DNA of 64,000 bases, taken from VXRD01 sp965242535. Lineage in GTDB: Bacteria; Latescibacterota; UBA2968. Positions within the stretch are counted from its first letter, which is position 1. Each line of letters begins with the position of its first letter. Under the pieces are notes generated by a model. It was not told where the DNA came from, did not search any database, and saw only the letters and a list, made by a program, of their open reading frames with translations. Positions 1-8,517 of the stretch are shown in pieces. The position numbers were made by a program, and so were the translations under genes. The stretch is taken from assembly GCA_965242535.1 (NCBI GenBank), contig OZ251458.1, forward strand, positions 1,364,001 to 1,428,000, in the 5' to 3' direction.

Positions 1-20
1 CCATGCGATCGCACATGCAA

Positions 21-58
21 AACGGCCCCGCGATAGAGGAATCGCGGGGCCGTTTTTT
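21..58. terminator. Rho-independent terminator hairpin
   Basis: A perfect 14-bp GC-rich stem (21-34 with 41-54) has a 6-nt loop and a T-run to 58. An A-run on the left side makes it plausible in both directions. It lies just past the end of the minus-strand pseudogene at 71-498, so it probably ended that transcript. Confidence 0.7.
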
Positions 59-70
59 CGTTTGGATTTT

Positions 71-498
71 TCACGCATTCCACTCGCCGCTCGACCACAG
101 TGCCGCGCTTTCTCGCACCGCGTAGATCGCCCTGTGGCGCGGATGGATGGGCAGGGTGACGCGAAAATACGTCCGCCCCTCATCGTAGTCGAATCGGGGT
201 TCGGGCGACCCGTTTTCCGCCATGCGCCTGCGAATTTTGGGTAGCCCGGTTCCGCGGCCTTCGGCCAGTCTCAATTCTTTCAAAAATTCGCCTATCCGCC
301 GATTTCGCGCAGGGACAGGTCGATGCCCAAGATGATGTACCCGCCGTTCAGATTGAGCAGGTCATTTGCAAATGCACACACGCTCCGAACAACCGATTCT
401 TTGATGGTGTCATTCCAAGTCGCCTTAAATTCGCGGCGGTGGTCTTCCACGGACCGGGCGTGGATCAGATTGTCGATGTCGATGGGCAAATTCTGCAT
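71..498 (-). pseudogene. AlbA_2/Schlafen-AAA_4 type ATP-binding protein, internally deleted
   Basis: Two minus-strand pieces belong to one family. Positions 498-292 encode the N-terminus of an AlbA_2 (Schlafen AAA_4-like, often called RecG-like transcriptional regulator) protein, including 'EFKATWND' and 'NGGYIILGI'. Positions 283-71, in another frame, encode the typical C-terminus ('GEFLKELRL', 'EGRGTGLPKIRRRM'). The middle of the protein, several hundred residues in the family, is absent. The deletion joint near 285-305 also shifts the frame and creates a stop. Family assignment is from recognition of these motifs; the pseudogene call is direct from the sequence. Confidence 0.75.
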
Positions 499-528
499 GA
501 GAATCCCAACGGGTCGTCAAGTGAAAGG

Positions 529-1641
529 CTAAGTACAAAATCGGCGCACCATTTCCGAGAAGGTCTCTACCGCGCGGTGGAGTTGATCGATTTCGATCCA
601 TTCGTCGATGGTGTGGGCTTGTTGGATGTTGCCGGGGCCGAGCACGACGAGTTCCATGGTTTTGCCGAAAACCATGCCATCCGTGCCGTAGGCCACGGTT
701 TTGGGCGCGTGCGTTTGCGTGACGCTGAGGGCTTCGCGCACGATGCGGGAATCCGCGGGCGTGGCGAGTGGGAATAGGTCGTCGTAGATTTCGATGTGGA
801 CGCCATGGGTTTGCGCGAGCGTTCTGATTCTGTCGAGCAAAGGGCCAAAATTTTGTCCGGGCATGGGGCGCATGTTGATGGTGGCCCCGGCTTCGGGCGC
901 GGTGATGTTAGACGCTTTTTCCCCGTCGCGAATGACGATGTTGAGCGTGGCGTGCGGAGGGGTGAACGCATGGTTGAGGTATTGGGCGTCGGTTTGGAGT
1001 TCGCGGTCGATGGCGATCATGGCGTTGAGAAACGGGATCAACTTGTGATTGGCGTTGACGCCTTCGCCCGTGCTGCTGTGCGCGGCTTTGCCCGTAGCGG
1101 TCACGTTGATTTTGACCGAGCCTTTGTGCGCGTGTACCACCTCGAGCAAGGTCGGCTCGCCGATAATGCCGTAGCGCGCATTGGACGCTTTTAAGACCTC
1201 TGATTTTTTTGCGACGACCGCCGCGCCGCCGCAGTTGATTTCCTCGTCTGCGGTGACGACCACGTAGATCGGGTGCGCGAGTTCGCTTTCGGCAAAACGA
1301 CCCGCCGCGGCGATCATGCACGCGACCGATCCTTTCATGTCCGCGACGCCGCGGCCGTAGATTTTCGATCCCTTTTGCACGACTTGAAAGGGATGCCACG
1401 CCCAGCCTTCGGCGGGCACGGTGTCGTTGTGACCCATCAGGGCAAGCCCGCCTGTGCCGCGGCCTTTTTTGCCCACGAGGTTCAACTTGGAAATGCCGTT
1501 GGGGTCCGTGTAGGGAATGCGTTCGACAGTCAAGCCGGCCTCGCGCATTTTTGTTGCCATCGCATTTGAACAATCTACATTGCTCAAAGAACTGGCCGAG
1601 TTGAAGGAGACAAACTCTCGCGTGAGTTGTACGGGGTCCAT
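529..1641 (-). CDS. M20 family metallopeptidase, acetylornithine deacetylase-like
   Basis: The 370-residue protein carries the M20 di-zinc signature: 'GHNDTVP' (His71, Asp73), 'GRGVADMKGS' with bridging Asp101, and 'TADEE' with catalytic Glu133/Glu134. A middle dimerisation lid follows, then a C-terminal 'GPGNIQQAH' with the last metal-binding His. This architecture fits ArgE/DapE-type deacylases; the length is close to ArgE (about 380). The likely reaction is zinc-dependent hydrolysis of an N-acyl amino acid in the cytoplasm, perhaps in arginine synthesis, but no arg genes lie nearby, so the substrate is open. The ATG at 1641 is preceded by GAAAGGG. It stands alone. Confidence 0.85.
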   Translation of the reverse strand: MDPVQLTREFVSFNSASSLSNVDCSNAMATKMREAGLTVERIPYTDPNGISKLNLVGKKGRGTGGLALMGHNDTVPAEGWAWHPFQVVQKGSKIYGRGVADMKGSVACMIAAAGRFAESELAHPIYVVVTADEEINCGGAAVVAKKSEVLKASNARYGIIGEPTLLEVVHAHKGSVKINVTATGKAAHSSTGEGVNANHKLIPFLNAMIAIDRELQTDAQYLNHAFTPPHATLNIVIRDGEKASNITAPEAGATINMRPMPGQNFGPLLDRIRTLAQTHGVHIEIYDDLFPLATPADSRIVREALSVTQTHAPKTVAYGTDGMVFGKTMELVVLGPGNIQQAHTIDEWIEIDQLHRAVETFSEMVRRFCT

Positions 1642-1833
1642 AAAATCCCTTTCGCAGAGCAGGTTAGGAGATGAACGGGATTGAACGCGGGCAATATACG
1701 TCGGTGTGGCGAACGGGGCAATCGATTCCCCGATGGATGGTTAGACTCTATGGTTGTCAATTTCGCCTGTTGGACTTAGATTGAGTCGTCAATTTTTGGC
1801 GTTGTTGGGGGCCTTCTCCCGTCTCATATCTTC

Positions 1834-1855
1834 GGACAGGCACGGGGGCCTGTCC
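1834..1855. repeat. Dispersed palindrome P1 (GGACAGGC-n6-GCCTGTCC)
   Basis: An 8-bp perfect inverted repeat with a G-rich 6-nt loop, followed by CTAC. The same unit recurs at 10879, 20929 (start of a tandem array), 35710, 38339, 38442, 38545 and 39813, with half copies elsewhere. It is always intergenic. Confidence 0.85.
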
Positions 1856-1878
1856 CTACATGGGAAGGTGTTGCCCTC

Positions 1879-2069
1879 TCGCCTTTCGCCTTTCGCCTTT
1901 CGCCTTTCGCCTTTCGCCTTTCGCCTTTCGCCTTTCGCCTTTCGCCTTTCGCCTTTCGCCTTTCGCCTTTCGCCTTTCACCTCTCCCGTCTCCCGTCTCC
2001 CGTCTCCCGTCTCACCTTTTACCTCTCGCCTTTCACCTCTCCCGTCTCCCGTCTCCCGTCTCACCTCTC
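1879..2069. repeat. 7-bp tandem repeats, TCGCCTT x14 then TCCCGTC-type
   Basis: Positions 1879-1976 are exactly 14 copies of the heptamer TCGCCTT. They are followed to about 2069 by variants TCACCTC, TCCCGTC and TCGCCTT. With P1 at 1834 it fills the 443-bp gap between the M20 gene and the amidohydrolase; the rest of the gap shows nothing recognisable. The array ends 17 bp before the ATG at 2086, so it lies in that gene's leader. Confidence 0.95.
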
Positions 2070-2085
2070 AACAAAGCGATAACAC

Positions 2086-2892
2086 ATGCTGATCGACACC
2101 AATGCATGGCTCGGCACCTGGCCTTTCCGATCCCTGCGCGACAACGCGCCGCGCACCCTGATCGCCCGCATGGATCGCTCGGGCATCGACAAAGCCGTCG
2201 TCTCGTACATCGAAGCCGCGTTTCACCGGCACCCGCAATCGGCGAATGAGCGGCTCGCGCGCGACATCGAACCGCACGGGCATCGCCTCATCCCCTTGGG
2301 CACCCTCAATCCGCTATCGCCGCATTGGGAACGCGATTTGACCGCGTGCATCGCCCTGGGCATGAAAGGCATCCGCCTGTTCCCGCAATACCACAACTAC
2401 CCGACCGATGGATCGGAAATCCGAAACGCGGTGCGCGCCTGCGCCGAATGCGGTCTCCCGGTCTTCATCCCGCACAGGCTCGAAGATGCGCGCCAGCACC
2501 ACTGGATGGATCCGGGCCACAGCTTGGACTTGGCACACCTCGCGGATCTCATCGCTAGCGTGCCCGATGCCGCGATCGTCATTTCCAACGCCCGTCCGCT
2601 CGCGCGCTCGCCCCTTTGGATGCGCGAGGATCTGCGCGACTCGAATTGGTATGTCGATCTCTCGCTCGCCGAAATTCACTACGGCCTGCACAGAAGCACC
2701 AACGCGATGAAAGACCTCGCGTACCTCATCGAAGAAGGCGGCGCGGGCCACCTCCTCTTTGGCACGCACTTGCCCATCTCCTACGCCGGCCCGGCCCTGG
2801 TCAAACTCGCCCTCCTGCCCGTGGATGACAAAACCCGCGAAAACATCGCACATCGCACCGCCGCCAAACTCTTGAATCTCGCGCAGGGATAA
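2086..2892 (+). CDS. Amidohydrolase-2 family metal-dependent hydrolase
   Basis: The 268-residue protein has the layout of small Amidohydro_2 TIM-barrel hydrolases: an N-terminal 'MLIDTNAWLG' in place of the usual HxH strand, 'GMKGIRLFPQYHNY' in the middle, and 'LLFGTHLP' near the C-terminus. The canonical metal-binding HxH appears as 'DTNAW', so the metal site may be degenerate. Relatives act on ring or lactone bonds; the substrate is not inferable. The gene directly precedes the beta-helix gene by 16 bp and is probably co-transcribed with it. There is no clear Shine-Dalgarno before ATG 2086, where heptamer repeats sit. Confidence 0.7.
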   Translation: MLIDTNAWLGTWPFRSLRDNAPRTLIARMDRSGIDKAVVSYIEAAFHRHPQSANERLARDIEPHGHRLIPLGTLNPLSPHWERDLTACIALGMKGIRLFPQYHNYPTDGSEIRNAVRACAECGLPVFIPHRLEDARQHHWMDPGHSLDLAHLADLIASVPDAAIVISNARPLARSPLWMREDLRDSNWYVDLSLAEIHYGLHRSTNAMKDLAYLIEEGGAGHLLFGTHLPISYAGPALVKLALLPVDDKTRENIAHRTAAKLLNLAQG

Positions 2893-2908
2893 TTCGGAGA
2901 ATCTCCCT

Positions 2909-3961
2909 ATGTTCAACGCCCGCATCCCCAAACTCGGGGAAACCACCGTCCAATTCAACGGCATCACCTGCGGCGCATCGCCCTCTGCCGATGGCGCGAT
3001 CGGCGGGGGACAAGGCTACAAACGCCCAGTTGCGCCATCCGATCCGCCGGTCAAAACCCTCGACGAGTTGCTCGACGCGCTCGACAAAGCGCGGCCGGGC
3101 GATGTCGTTTTTGTCTCTCCGCGCGCGACCATCGACTGCACAGAGCGCGTATATATCGAAAAACTCGTCATCGAAATCCCCGAAGGCGTCACGCTTGCGA
3201 GCAACCGGGGGCAAAACGCCGCGCCCGGCGCGATGATCGCCAGCGACACCTTTGACACGCGCCCCCTGATCCGCGCTCGCGGTCCCAATGTGCGCGTCAC
3301 GGGCCTCCGCATTCGCGGCCCCAATCCCAAGCCCTGCCTCGAGCACCACCACCGGTCTTTTGCCGAAGGCAGGGGGCACGAGTACTATTACAAATTCCCC
3401 ATCGCGGACGGCATCTACACCAAATGCGACCGCCTCGAAGTCGATAATTGCGAACTCGCCGGCTGGAGCCAATCGGCGATCTCCTTGATCCGCGGAAGCG
3501 GTCACTTCATCCACCACAATTTCATCCACCACAACCAGTACAATGGCTTGGGATACGGCATCGTACACGACATCGCGCAATCCCTGATTTCCCACAACCT
3601 GTTCAACGCCAACCGGCATTCGATAGCGGGCACGGGGCGTTCCGGCAGTGGATACGAAGCGTGCCACAATATTGAACTCGGCCAATCCCTCAGCCACTGT
3701 TTTGACATGCACGGCGGGCGAGACCGCAAAGACGACACCACCATTGCCGGGACGTGGATGCACATCCACCACAACACATTTCGCTGTCCAAAAACCGCGG
3801 TCGTCATTCGCGGGATACCGGAAGAACGCGCCGATATTCACCACAATTGGTTTTATCAATCCCCGCACGACCCGTCCATTCGCGCAGACGGCAACGCGAC
3901 CGTCCACCACAACGCCTACGGCCTGCACGCGCCGCAATACCGCGCCACATCGAAAATCTGA
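2909..3961 (+). CDS. Right-handed beta-helix (pectate-lyase-like) protein
   Basis: This 350-residue protein starts with a 'TLDELLDALDKARPGDVVFV' segment typical of the first turn of parallel beta-helix proteins. It continues with repeated 'HHN.'-containing coils ('FIHHNFIHHNQYNGLG', 'MHIHHNTFRCP', 'IHHNWFYQSPH', 'VHHNAYG'), as in pectate lyase or NosD/CASH folds. No signal peptide is visible, so it may act in the cytoplasm. It follows the amidohydrolase by 16 bp, suggesting joint work on a carbohydrate or cyclic substrate (inference). GGAG lies 10 bp before the ATG, and a terminator follows at 3982. Confidence 0.7.
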   Translation: MFNARIPKLGETTVQFNGITCGASPSADGAIGGGQGYKRPVAPSDPPVKTLDELLDALDKARPGDVVFVSPRATIDCTERVYIEKLVIEIPEGVTLASNRGQNAAPGAMIASDTFDTRPLIRARGPNVRVTGLRIRGPNPKPCLEHHHRSFAEGRGHEYYYKFPIADGIYTKCDRLEVDNCELAGWSQSAISLIRGSGHFIHHNFIHHNQYNGLGYGIVHDIAQSLISHNLFNANRHSIAGTGRSGSGYEACHNIELGQSLSHCFDMHGGRDRKDDTTIAGTWMHIHHNTFRCPKTAVVIRGIPEERADIHHNWFYQSPHDPSIRADGNATVHHNAYGLHAPQYRATSKI

Positions 3962-3981
3962 CCATCGCGTTATCAACCAAA

Positions 3982-4018
3982 AAACGCCCCTGTTTCCTCA
4001 ATCGAAACAGGGGCGTTT
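3982..4018. terminator. Bidirectional terminator hairpin
   Basis: A 15-bp perfect stem (3982-3996 with 4004-4018) with A-run and T-run flanks sits between the convergent genes ending at 3961 (plus) and 4042 (minus). It can serve both. Confidence 0.8.
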
Positions 4019-4041
4019 GCGTGGGTGCCATTGCGTTGGTA

Positions 4042-4449
4042 TCAGTCTCCGAATTTGAACAAGATCAGCGTGCCGAGGGTCAACAGCGTTGTGATCTGAA
4101 TGCCCACAATCCAGCACAAGGCCGTGAAAAATCGGGCTTCGAGGTTGGTCAAGCGGGTGTCGATGCTGTTGATTTGCCGACCTTGCTGTTCCGCGCTGCC
4201 TTCCATGCGGCTCATGCGATCGGACAAGTCCTGTTGGCTTTGCATCAGGTCCCGTTGGTTTTGTTCAATGCCGTTTTGTCTTTGAACGATCTGCTCCATG
4301 GTGCCTTCCATGTGGTTCATGCGATCGGACGCGGCGCGTTGCATGGACGCGATGTCGTTCAGTTGTCGCAAGATCTGCTCCAGGACGCCTTCCCGTCGTT
4401 GCGTGGGAATCTCCAGTTCGGCGATGGGGTTTTCTGCTGTGCTTTGCAT
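4042..4449 (-). CDS. Coiled-coil protein with C-terminal membrane anchor
   Basis: The 135-residue protein is not a recognised family. Residues about 20-105 are a Gln/Met/Glu-rich coiled coil with repeating 'MEG' and 'RQN/QNQ' patterns. Residues about 108-130 form one hydrophobic segment, leaving a short tail, so it looks like a tail-anchored protein with a cytoplasmic rod. It is 49 bp downstream of the IorA-like gene on the same strand and could be co-transcribed; no functional link is evident. Confidence 0.6.
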   Translation of the reverse strand: MQSTAENPIAELEIPTQRREGVLEQILRQLNDIASMQRAASDRMNHMEGTMEQIVQRQNGIEQNQRDLMQSQQDLSDRMSRMEGSAEQQGRQINSIDTRLTNLEARFFTALCWIVGIQITTLLTLGTLILFKFGD

Positions 4450-4497
4450 CGTGTTCTCTTTTTTTTTTAGTACATCGCATTTTCAACCGCGCCGATC

Positions 4498-6108
4498 TCA
4501 TACCTTTTTGCACGGCTTTCGCACGATGACGAGGTTGAGCGTGGGGTCGCAAAGCGCGTCTCGAAAGACCGCGCGCATGCGGGCATCCGTATCTTCGGCC
4601 TGCACTTCGCGCACTTGCGACACGCCACACGCGAGAGCCAAATCGCGCATCGCGACCTGTGGGCCCGTTTCGCCATCGATTTGAACGCCCGCATCCGGCG
4701 TGGTCTGCCCGCCCGTGGTGAGCGAGCCGCCATTGTCGAGCACCATCACAATGGGCGTTGCCCCCGTCGCACGCGCATGCACCAGCGCATTGATGCCGCC
4801 GTGGTAAAAAGCCGAGTCCCCGCAGATCGCAATCGCGCGTTCCGCAACGTCGGCCTTGCCCAAGCCGCACGCCACGCCAATGGCGGATCCCATCGACAAT
4901 TTGGTGTCGAGCATGGGCGCGGCCATCACAACGCAGCCCGGATCCGCAGAAATAAAGGGATTTTGACCAAAGGCTCTGGCTTCTTCGCGCAGGGCAGAAA
5001 CGATCTCCGTGAACGGACAGCCCGCGCAGTGGTTTTTGCGAAACGGCTTTTCTCGTTCCCAATTTTCTTCGGTGTAGCGCGTGGCGGGCGAGAACCCCGG
5101 AACATAGCTGTCAAGCGCGTTTTGCATCTGCCAGCGAAAGAGTTCGCCCACGCTTGGGACGTGCCCCGTGCGTTTGCCCAAAATGGGCGGGGTAAAACCC
5201 GCGTCGTACCCGATGGCCTTGATGTTGTCCTCGATATAGGGATCGACTTCCTCAAACACGAGCACCTCGTCGCACCCCGCGAGAAAGTCCGCGATGAGTG
5301 GGTTGGGCAAGGGATAGAGCGCGCTGAGTTTGAGGATCGAGAGATCGGCGGCATCTGCCCCGGCGAGTGCGTCGCGCAATTTGGCATGCGCCATGCCCGC
5401 GGCGATGATGCCCTTTTTCCCCGCGCCGTCGATGCGGTTGAAGGGCAAGTCGCTAAATTGGGCCGTGGCGCGGGCGATCTTGTCGTGCAATGCCGCGTGA
5501 TAGCCCTCGGTCGTCCGCAACGCCGATATCCAACTCATCGGCTCGCGGTCGGGTTGGCGGATGGGATGTTCGGCCGGGGGATGAAAGCCCGAGAGTGCCT
5601 CGGCGCTGACGCTGTAACTCCGGGTCAGGCGCAAGATCACGATGGATTGCAACTGCTCGGAATAGTCAAACGCCCAGGTCATCATCTCGCGGCCTTCGCG
5701 CGGCGTGCTCGGTTCGAGCATGGGCAATTCGGCCAAGGGCCCGAGCGCGCGCGTATCCTGCTCGTTTTGCGACCCCCACGCGCCCGGATCGTCGCCCATC
5801 GCGATCACCAGCCCCGCGTGTACCCCGGTCATGTTGAGCACCATCAGGGTATCGAGCGCGACGTTCATCCCCACGCTTTTGAGGCACACGAGCGCGCGCT
5901 TGCCGCCTTGAGACGCGCCCGCCGCCATGTCCAGCGCGATGCGTTCATTGATGCACCATTCGGCGCGATGCCCATAGTCCTTCGCCATTTCGGCCATTGC
6001 GTTAAACGCATTTGTGCCGGGCGAACCGGGATACCCGGTCACCACGCCGACCCCGGCTTCAACCGCGCCCCAGGCCAGTGCGCGTTCTCCGTCGATACGT
6101 TGCGTCAT
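4498..6108 (-). CDS. iorA: Indolepyruvate ferredoxin oxidoreductase alpha-like TPP enzyme without ferredoxin domain
   Basis: The N-terminal half holds the pyrimidine-binding region ('GYPGSPGTNAF', as in IorA). The C-terminal half holds a TPP-binding domain with 'GDSAFYHGGINAL' and 'VLDNGGSLTTGGQ', and 'CAGCPF' marks the link. Such enzymes oxidatively decarboxylate aryl-2-oxoacids to acyl-CoA with ferredoxin. IorA proteins usually run near 600 residues and end in a two-cluster ferredoxin domain. This one has 536 and stops at 'VIVRKPCKKV', just where that domain would begin. No iorB lies nearby. The ATG at 6108, with GGAG six bases upstream, is preferred over an in-frame start at 6150. Confidence 0.75.
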   Translation of the reverse strand: MTQRIDGERALAWGAVEAGVGVVTGYPGSPGTNAFNAMAEMAKDYGHRAEWCINERIALDMAAGASQGGKRALVCLKSVGMNVALDTLMVLNMTGVHAGLVIAMGDDPGAWGSQNEQDTRALGPLAELPMLEPSTPREGREMMTWAFDYSEQLQSIVILRLTRSYSVSAEALSGFHPPAEHPIRQPDREPMSWISALRTTEGYHAALHDKIARATAQFSDLPFNRIDGAGKKGIIAAGMAHAKLRDALAGADAADLSILKLSALYPLPNPLIADFLAGCDEVLVFEEVDPYIEDNIKAIGYDAGFTPPILGKRTGHVPSVGELFRWQMQNALDSYVPGFSPATRYTEENWEREKPFRKNHCAGCPFTEIVSALREEARAFGQNPFISADPGCVVMAAPMLDTKLSMGSAIGVACGLGKADVAERAIAICGDSAFYHGGINALVHARATGATPIVMVLDNGGSLTTGGQTTPDAGVQIDGETGPQVAMRDLALACGVSQVREVQAEDTDARMRAVFRDALCDPTLNLVIVRKPCKKV

Positions 6109-6177
6109 GTCACACTCCAAAAAATCGGTGAAAAATTCGCTTCCCGCCAAATAGTAAAACGCGCCACTGCGGATTTG

Positions 6178-8148
6178 TCAAGTGCGGATGTCGATATTCG
6201 CACGGGACGAGAAATCGATCAACGCGCCGAGTTTTGCCCGGTCGCGTTGGATGATCAGCGCGGCTTCGGGATGGCGTGCGTACGCATCTTCTGCCCAAGA
6301 CGTGTCGAACGCATCGCCCGCATTGTGCAACAGCAAATCGTTCGGCGCGACCAGCGCGGCGGCATTGGGCAATCCGCCTGCCTTGAGAATGCCGGGAATG
6401 GGCAGGCGATGGAGATAATCGTCCTCCCGCCCCGTGTCAAACGCCCCGACATCGCACGCGAGTCGCAAATCCGCGCGTTCTGAAATCGCGGTCGCGATCA
6501 ACGCCCAAAGCCCGGCCCGCCCAAAGCCCGCGATGCTCAACGGGCCGCGGGGAACATGGCGCAACGCCAGCAAAATATCGCACACGCGCTCGGCATCGTC
6601 CGTTCGGTTAAACGTGTTGAAAAAGGGATAGCTGCCGCGCGGTTCTTCCGGATTCTCCTCCCCGACATTTCGGCCCGTGCCAAATGGATCGATCGCGTAA
6701 ACCGTCTGCCCCTGGGCGAGCAGGGCGCGAATGATGGGCGAATACAGCGCGTCCATGCCGCGGGCGTGGAGCAACAGCGCGGATGTGCCCGAGGGCGCGT
6801 TTGGCACAAACGTGCGAATGGGCACGCGCACGCCGCGGCGACTGCCGATCAGGATGCCGTCTTCGCAGGGCATATCCGCAAACCGCGTTCCCCCAGCGCG
6901 TTCGTAAGCCACCGCGCTGTCGCCATACCCAACCGCGACGCGCAATGCCCGACCGAGCACGCGCCGATTTTTCGCCATGGCGTCATCGCTGCTTGGGCGA
7001 TAGGCTTCCAGCGCGGTCTTGGACGCCGCGATACACTGCTGGATCAGGTCTTCATGTCGCGTGATCGCGCCATCGGGCAGGCCGTCGAAAAACGCGAGCA
7101 TGTCTTTGTGGTCCTCGACTTCAAATGCCGGTTCGACAAAATCGTCGCCAAAGGGCAGGTCGAGCCACTTGGCGAAATACCGATACACGGCTTCGCGCAT
7201 GGCGAGGTTGTACCCGTGCGGCGCGTCGATCTGGATTTGAGAGACGCAATCGCCCGCGTCGTAGAGCTCGTAAATCCGCTTGATCGCGGGGTATTCTACC
7301 TCGGGCGTGTGTTGCGTCCAATCCCGCGCCGAACTGACCAGCAACAGCGGCTTGGGCGCGAACGTGGCGCCGATATCGACATTGTGCGTATCGATCCGCA
7401 ACGAGGGCGCGTTCTCGCAAACACATCCCCCTTGCATGAAGGCCGAGACCATGCACACAGGCGCGGCCACCTGCAACCGGTCGTCGACCGCGTAGAGATT
7501 ATACGTTTGCGTGCCCCCGCCGGACTCGCCCGTGCAACCCAAGCGAGCCGCATCGACCTCGGGCAATTCGCAGAGGAAGTCGAGGGCGCGGATGCCGTTC
7601 CAAAGTTGCAACCCCAAAATGCCGATGTTCCAAAGCATGCGCTCGTCTCGCTCATGCGCCCACGGCGCGCGGTGGACGACGCCGTAGGTCTCTTCTTGGT
7701 ACGCCCCGGACAAATGGCGCGCGCTGTCGTTGTAATCGACCATATCCCACATAAAAGCCGTGCATCCCATGCGGGCGAAGGTAATGCCGCGCGCGGGGTA
7801 GGACGTGTCCCCGTGTTGCAAGCGCCCGAGTTTGGCATGCCCGTGCGGACTCAAGATGCCGGGATGCCCGTCGGGTTGCGGATCCACCGGGCGAAAGAGG
7901 CTGCCGCCCACGTAAAAATTGGGCAGGCTTTGGAAATGGGCTTTTTCTATCGTGTACCCATCGCGCTCGATGCGGTCGAAAATGCGAATCTCGAGTGGGG
8001 GTTTTTCCGGCATGGGCCAAAGCCCGGCCGCAAACAGAATTTGTCGTCTCAACCGCGCCCGTTCCCGTTCCCACGCCTCGCGGTCCGGATATGTTTTGGG
8101 CGCGAATTTCGCGTGCGTATGCGGAAGATTTTGCCAGCGTGGATCCAT
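6178..8148 (-). CDS. Large alpha/beta-hydrolase, acetyl-xylan-esterase-like
   Basis: The 656-residue protein contains an alpha/beta-hydrolase domain with the nucleophile elbow 'GESGGG' (Ser209) in residues about 60-340, resembling the AXE1/CE-type esterases of planctomycete-like bacteria. A second, degenerate hydrolase-like half (about 420-650, 'SIAGFGRAGLWAL') may be a duplication with its Ser replaced. It probably cleaves an ester of a plant or algal polysaccharide or acylated sugar; no signal peptide is seen. AGGAG lies 6 bp upstream of ATG 8148. It precedes the IorA-like gene by 69 bp. Confidence 0.7.
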   Translation of the reverse strand: MDPRWQNLPHTHAKFAPKTYPDREAWERERARLRRQILFAAGLWPMPEKPPLEIRIFDRIERDGYTIEKAHFQSLPNFYVGGSLFRPVDPQPDGHPGILSPHGHAKLGRLQHGDTSYPARGITFARMGCTAFMWDMVDYNDSARHLSGAYQEETYGVVHRAPWAHERDERMLWNIGILGLQLWNGIRALDFLCELPEVDAARLGCTGESGGGTQTYNLYAVDDRLQVAAPVCMVSAFMQGGCVCENAPSLRIDTHNVDIGATFAPKPLLLVSSARDWTQHTPEVEYPAIKRIYELYDAGDCVSQIQIDAPHGYNLAMREAVYRYFAKWLDLPFGDDFVEPAFEVEDHKDMLAFFDGLPDGAITRHEDLIQQCIAASKTALEAYRPSSDDAMAKNRRVLGRALRVAVGYGDSAVAYERAGGTRFADMPCEDGILIGSRRGVRVPIRTFVPNAPSGTSALLLHARGMDALYSPIIRALLAQGQTVYAIDPFGTGRNVGEENPEEPRGSYPFFNTFNRTDDAERVCDILLALRHVPRGPLSIAGFGRAGLWALIATAISERADLRLACDVGAFDTGREDDYLHRLPIPGILKAGGLPNAAALVAPNDLLLHNAGDAFDTSWAEDAYARHPEAALIIQRDRAKLGALIDFSSRANIDIRT

Positions 8149-8176
8149 GTGTCACTCCTGTCAGTTGTGAAAAAAG

Positions 8177-8202
8177 TAAGGGCGTAAAATGTTACGCCCT
8201 TA
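8177..8202. repeat. Dispersed palindrome P2 (GGGCGTAA/TTACGCCC)
   Basis: An 11-bp inverted repeat with a 4-nt loop whose core reads GGGCGTAAAATGTTACGCCC. Near-identical copies occur at 21172-21197 and 44451-44486, all intergenic. Confidence 0.8.
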
Positions 8203-8228
8203 CGGCCCACTCGTGCCTCTTGTGCCTT

Positions 8229-8515
8229 TGAACTAGCTGTCGCCAGTTGTACCCCGCTCGTGCCTCTTGTGCCTCTTGTGGCTCTTGTGCCTCTTGTGGC
8301 TCTTGTACCTTTTGTGCCTTTGAACTGGGCTGTCGCCAGTTGTACCCCGCTCGTGCCTCTTGTGGCTCTTGTGCCTCTTGTGCCTTTGAACTAGCTGTCG
8401 CCAGTTGTACCCCGCTCGTGCCTCTTGTGCCTCTTGTACCTTTTGTGCCTTTTGTGCCTTTTGTGGCTCTTGTGCCTCTTGTGGCTCTCGTGGCTCTTGT
8501 ACCCCGCTCGTAGCG
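8229..8515. repeat. 9-bp tandem repeats with interspersed 17-bp motif
   Basis: The stretch is built of nonamers such as GTGCCTCTT, GTGGCTCTT and GTACCTTTT. It is broken by three copies of CAGTTGTACCCCGCTCG (8244, 8337, 8402) and a partial fourth ending at 8510. The open frame across it (Arg-Gly-Thr repeats on the minus strand) is a by-product. Together with P2 it fills the gap 8149-8517. Confidence 0.9.
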
Positions 8516-8517
8516 GA

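Noticed and set aside
1789..2064. Lys/Arg/Gly/Glu repeat peptide on the minus strand
   Set aside because: Translation of the heptamer array; 7-bp units cycle through all frames.
4615..6483. 622-codon plus-strand open frame
   Set aside because: Antisense to the well-supported IorA-like gene and alpha/beta-hydrolase; low complexity, no family resemblance.
6556..8187. 543-codon plus-strand open frame
   Set aside because: Antisense shadow of the alpha/beta-hydrolase gene.
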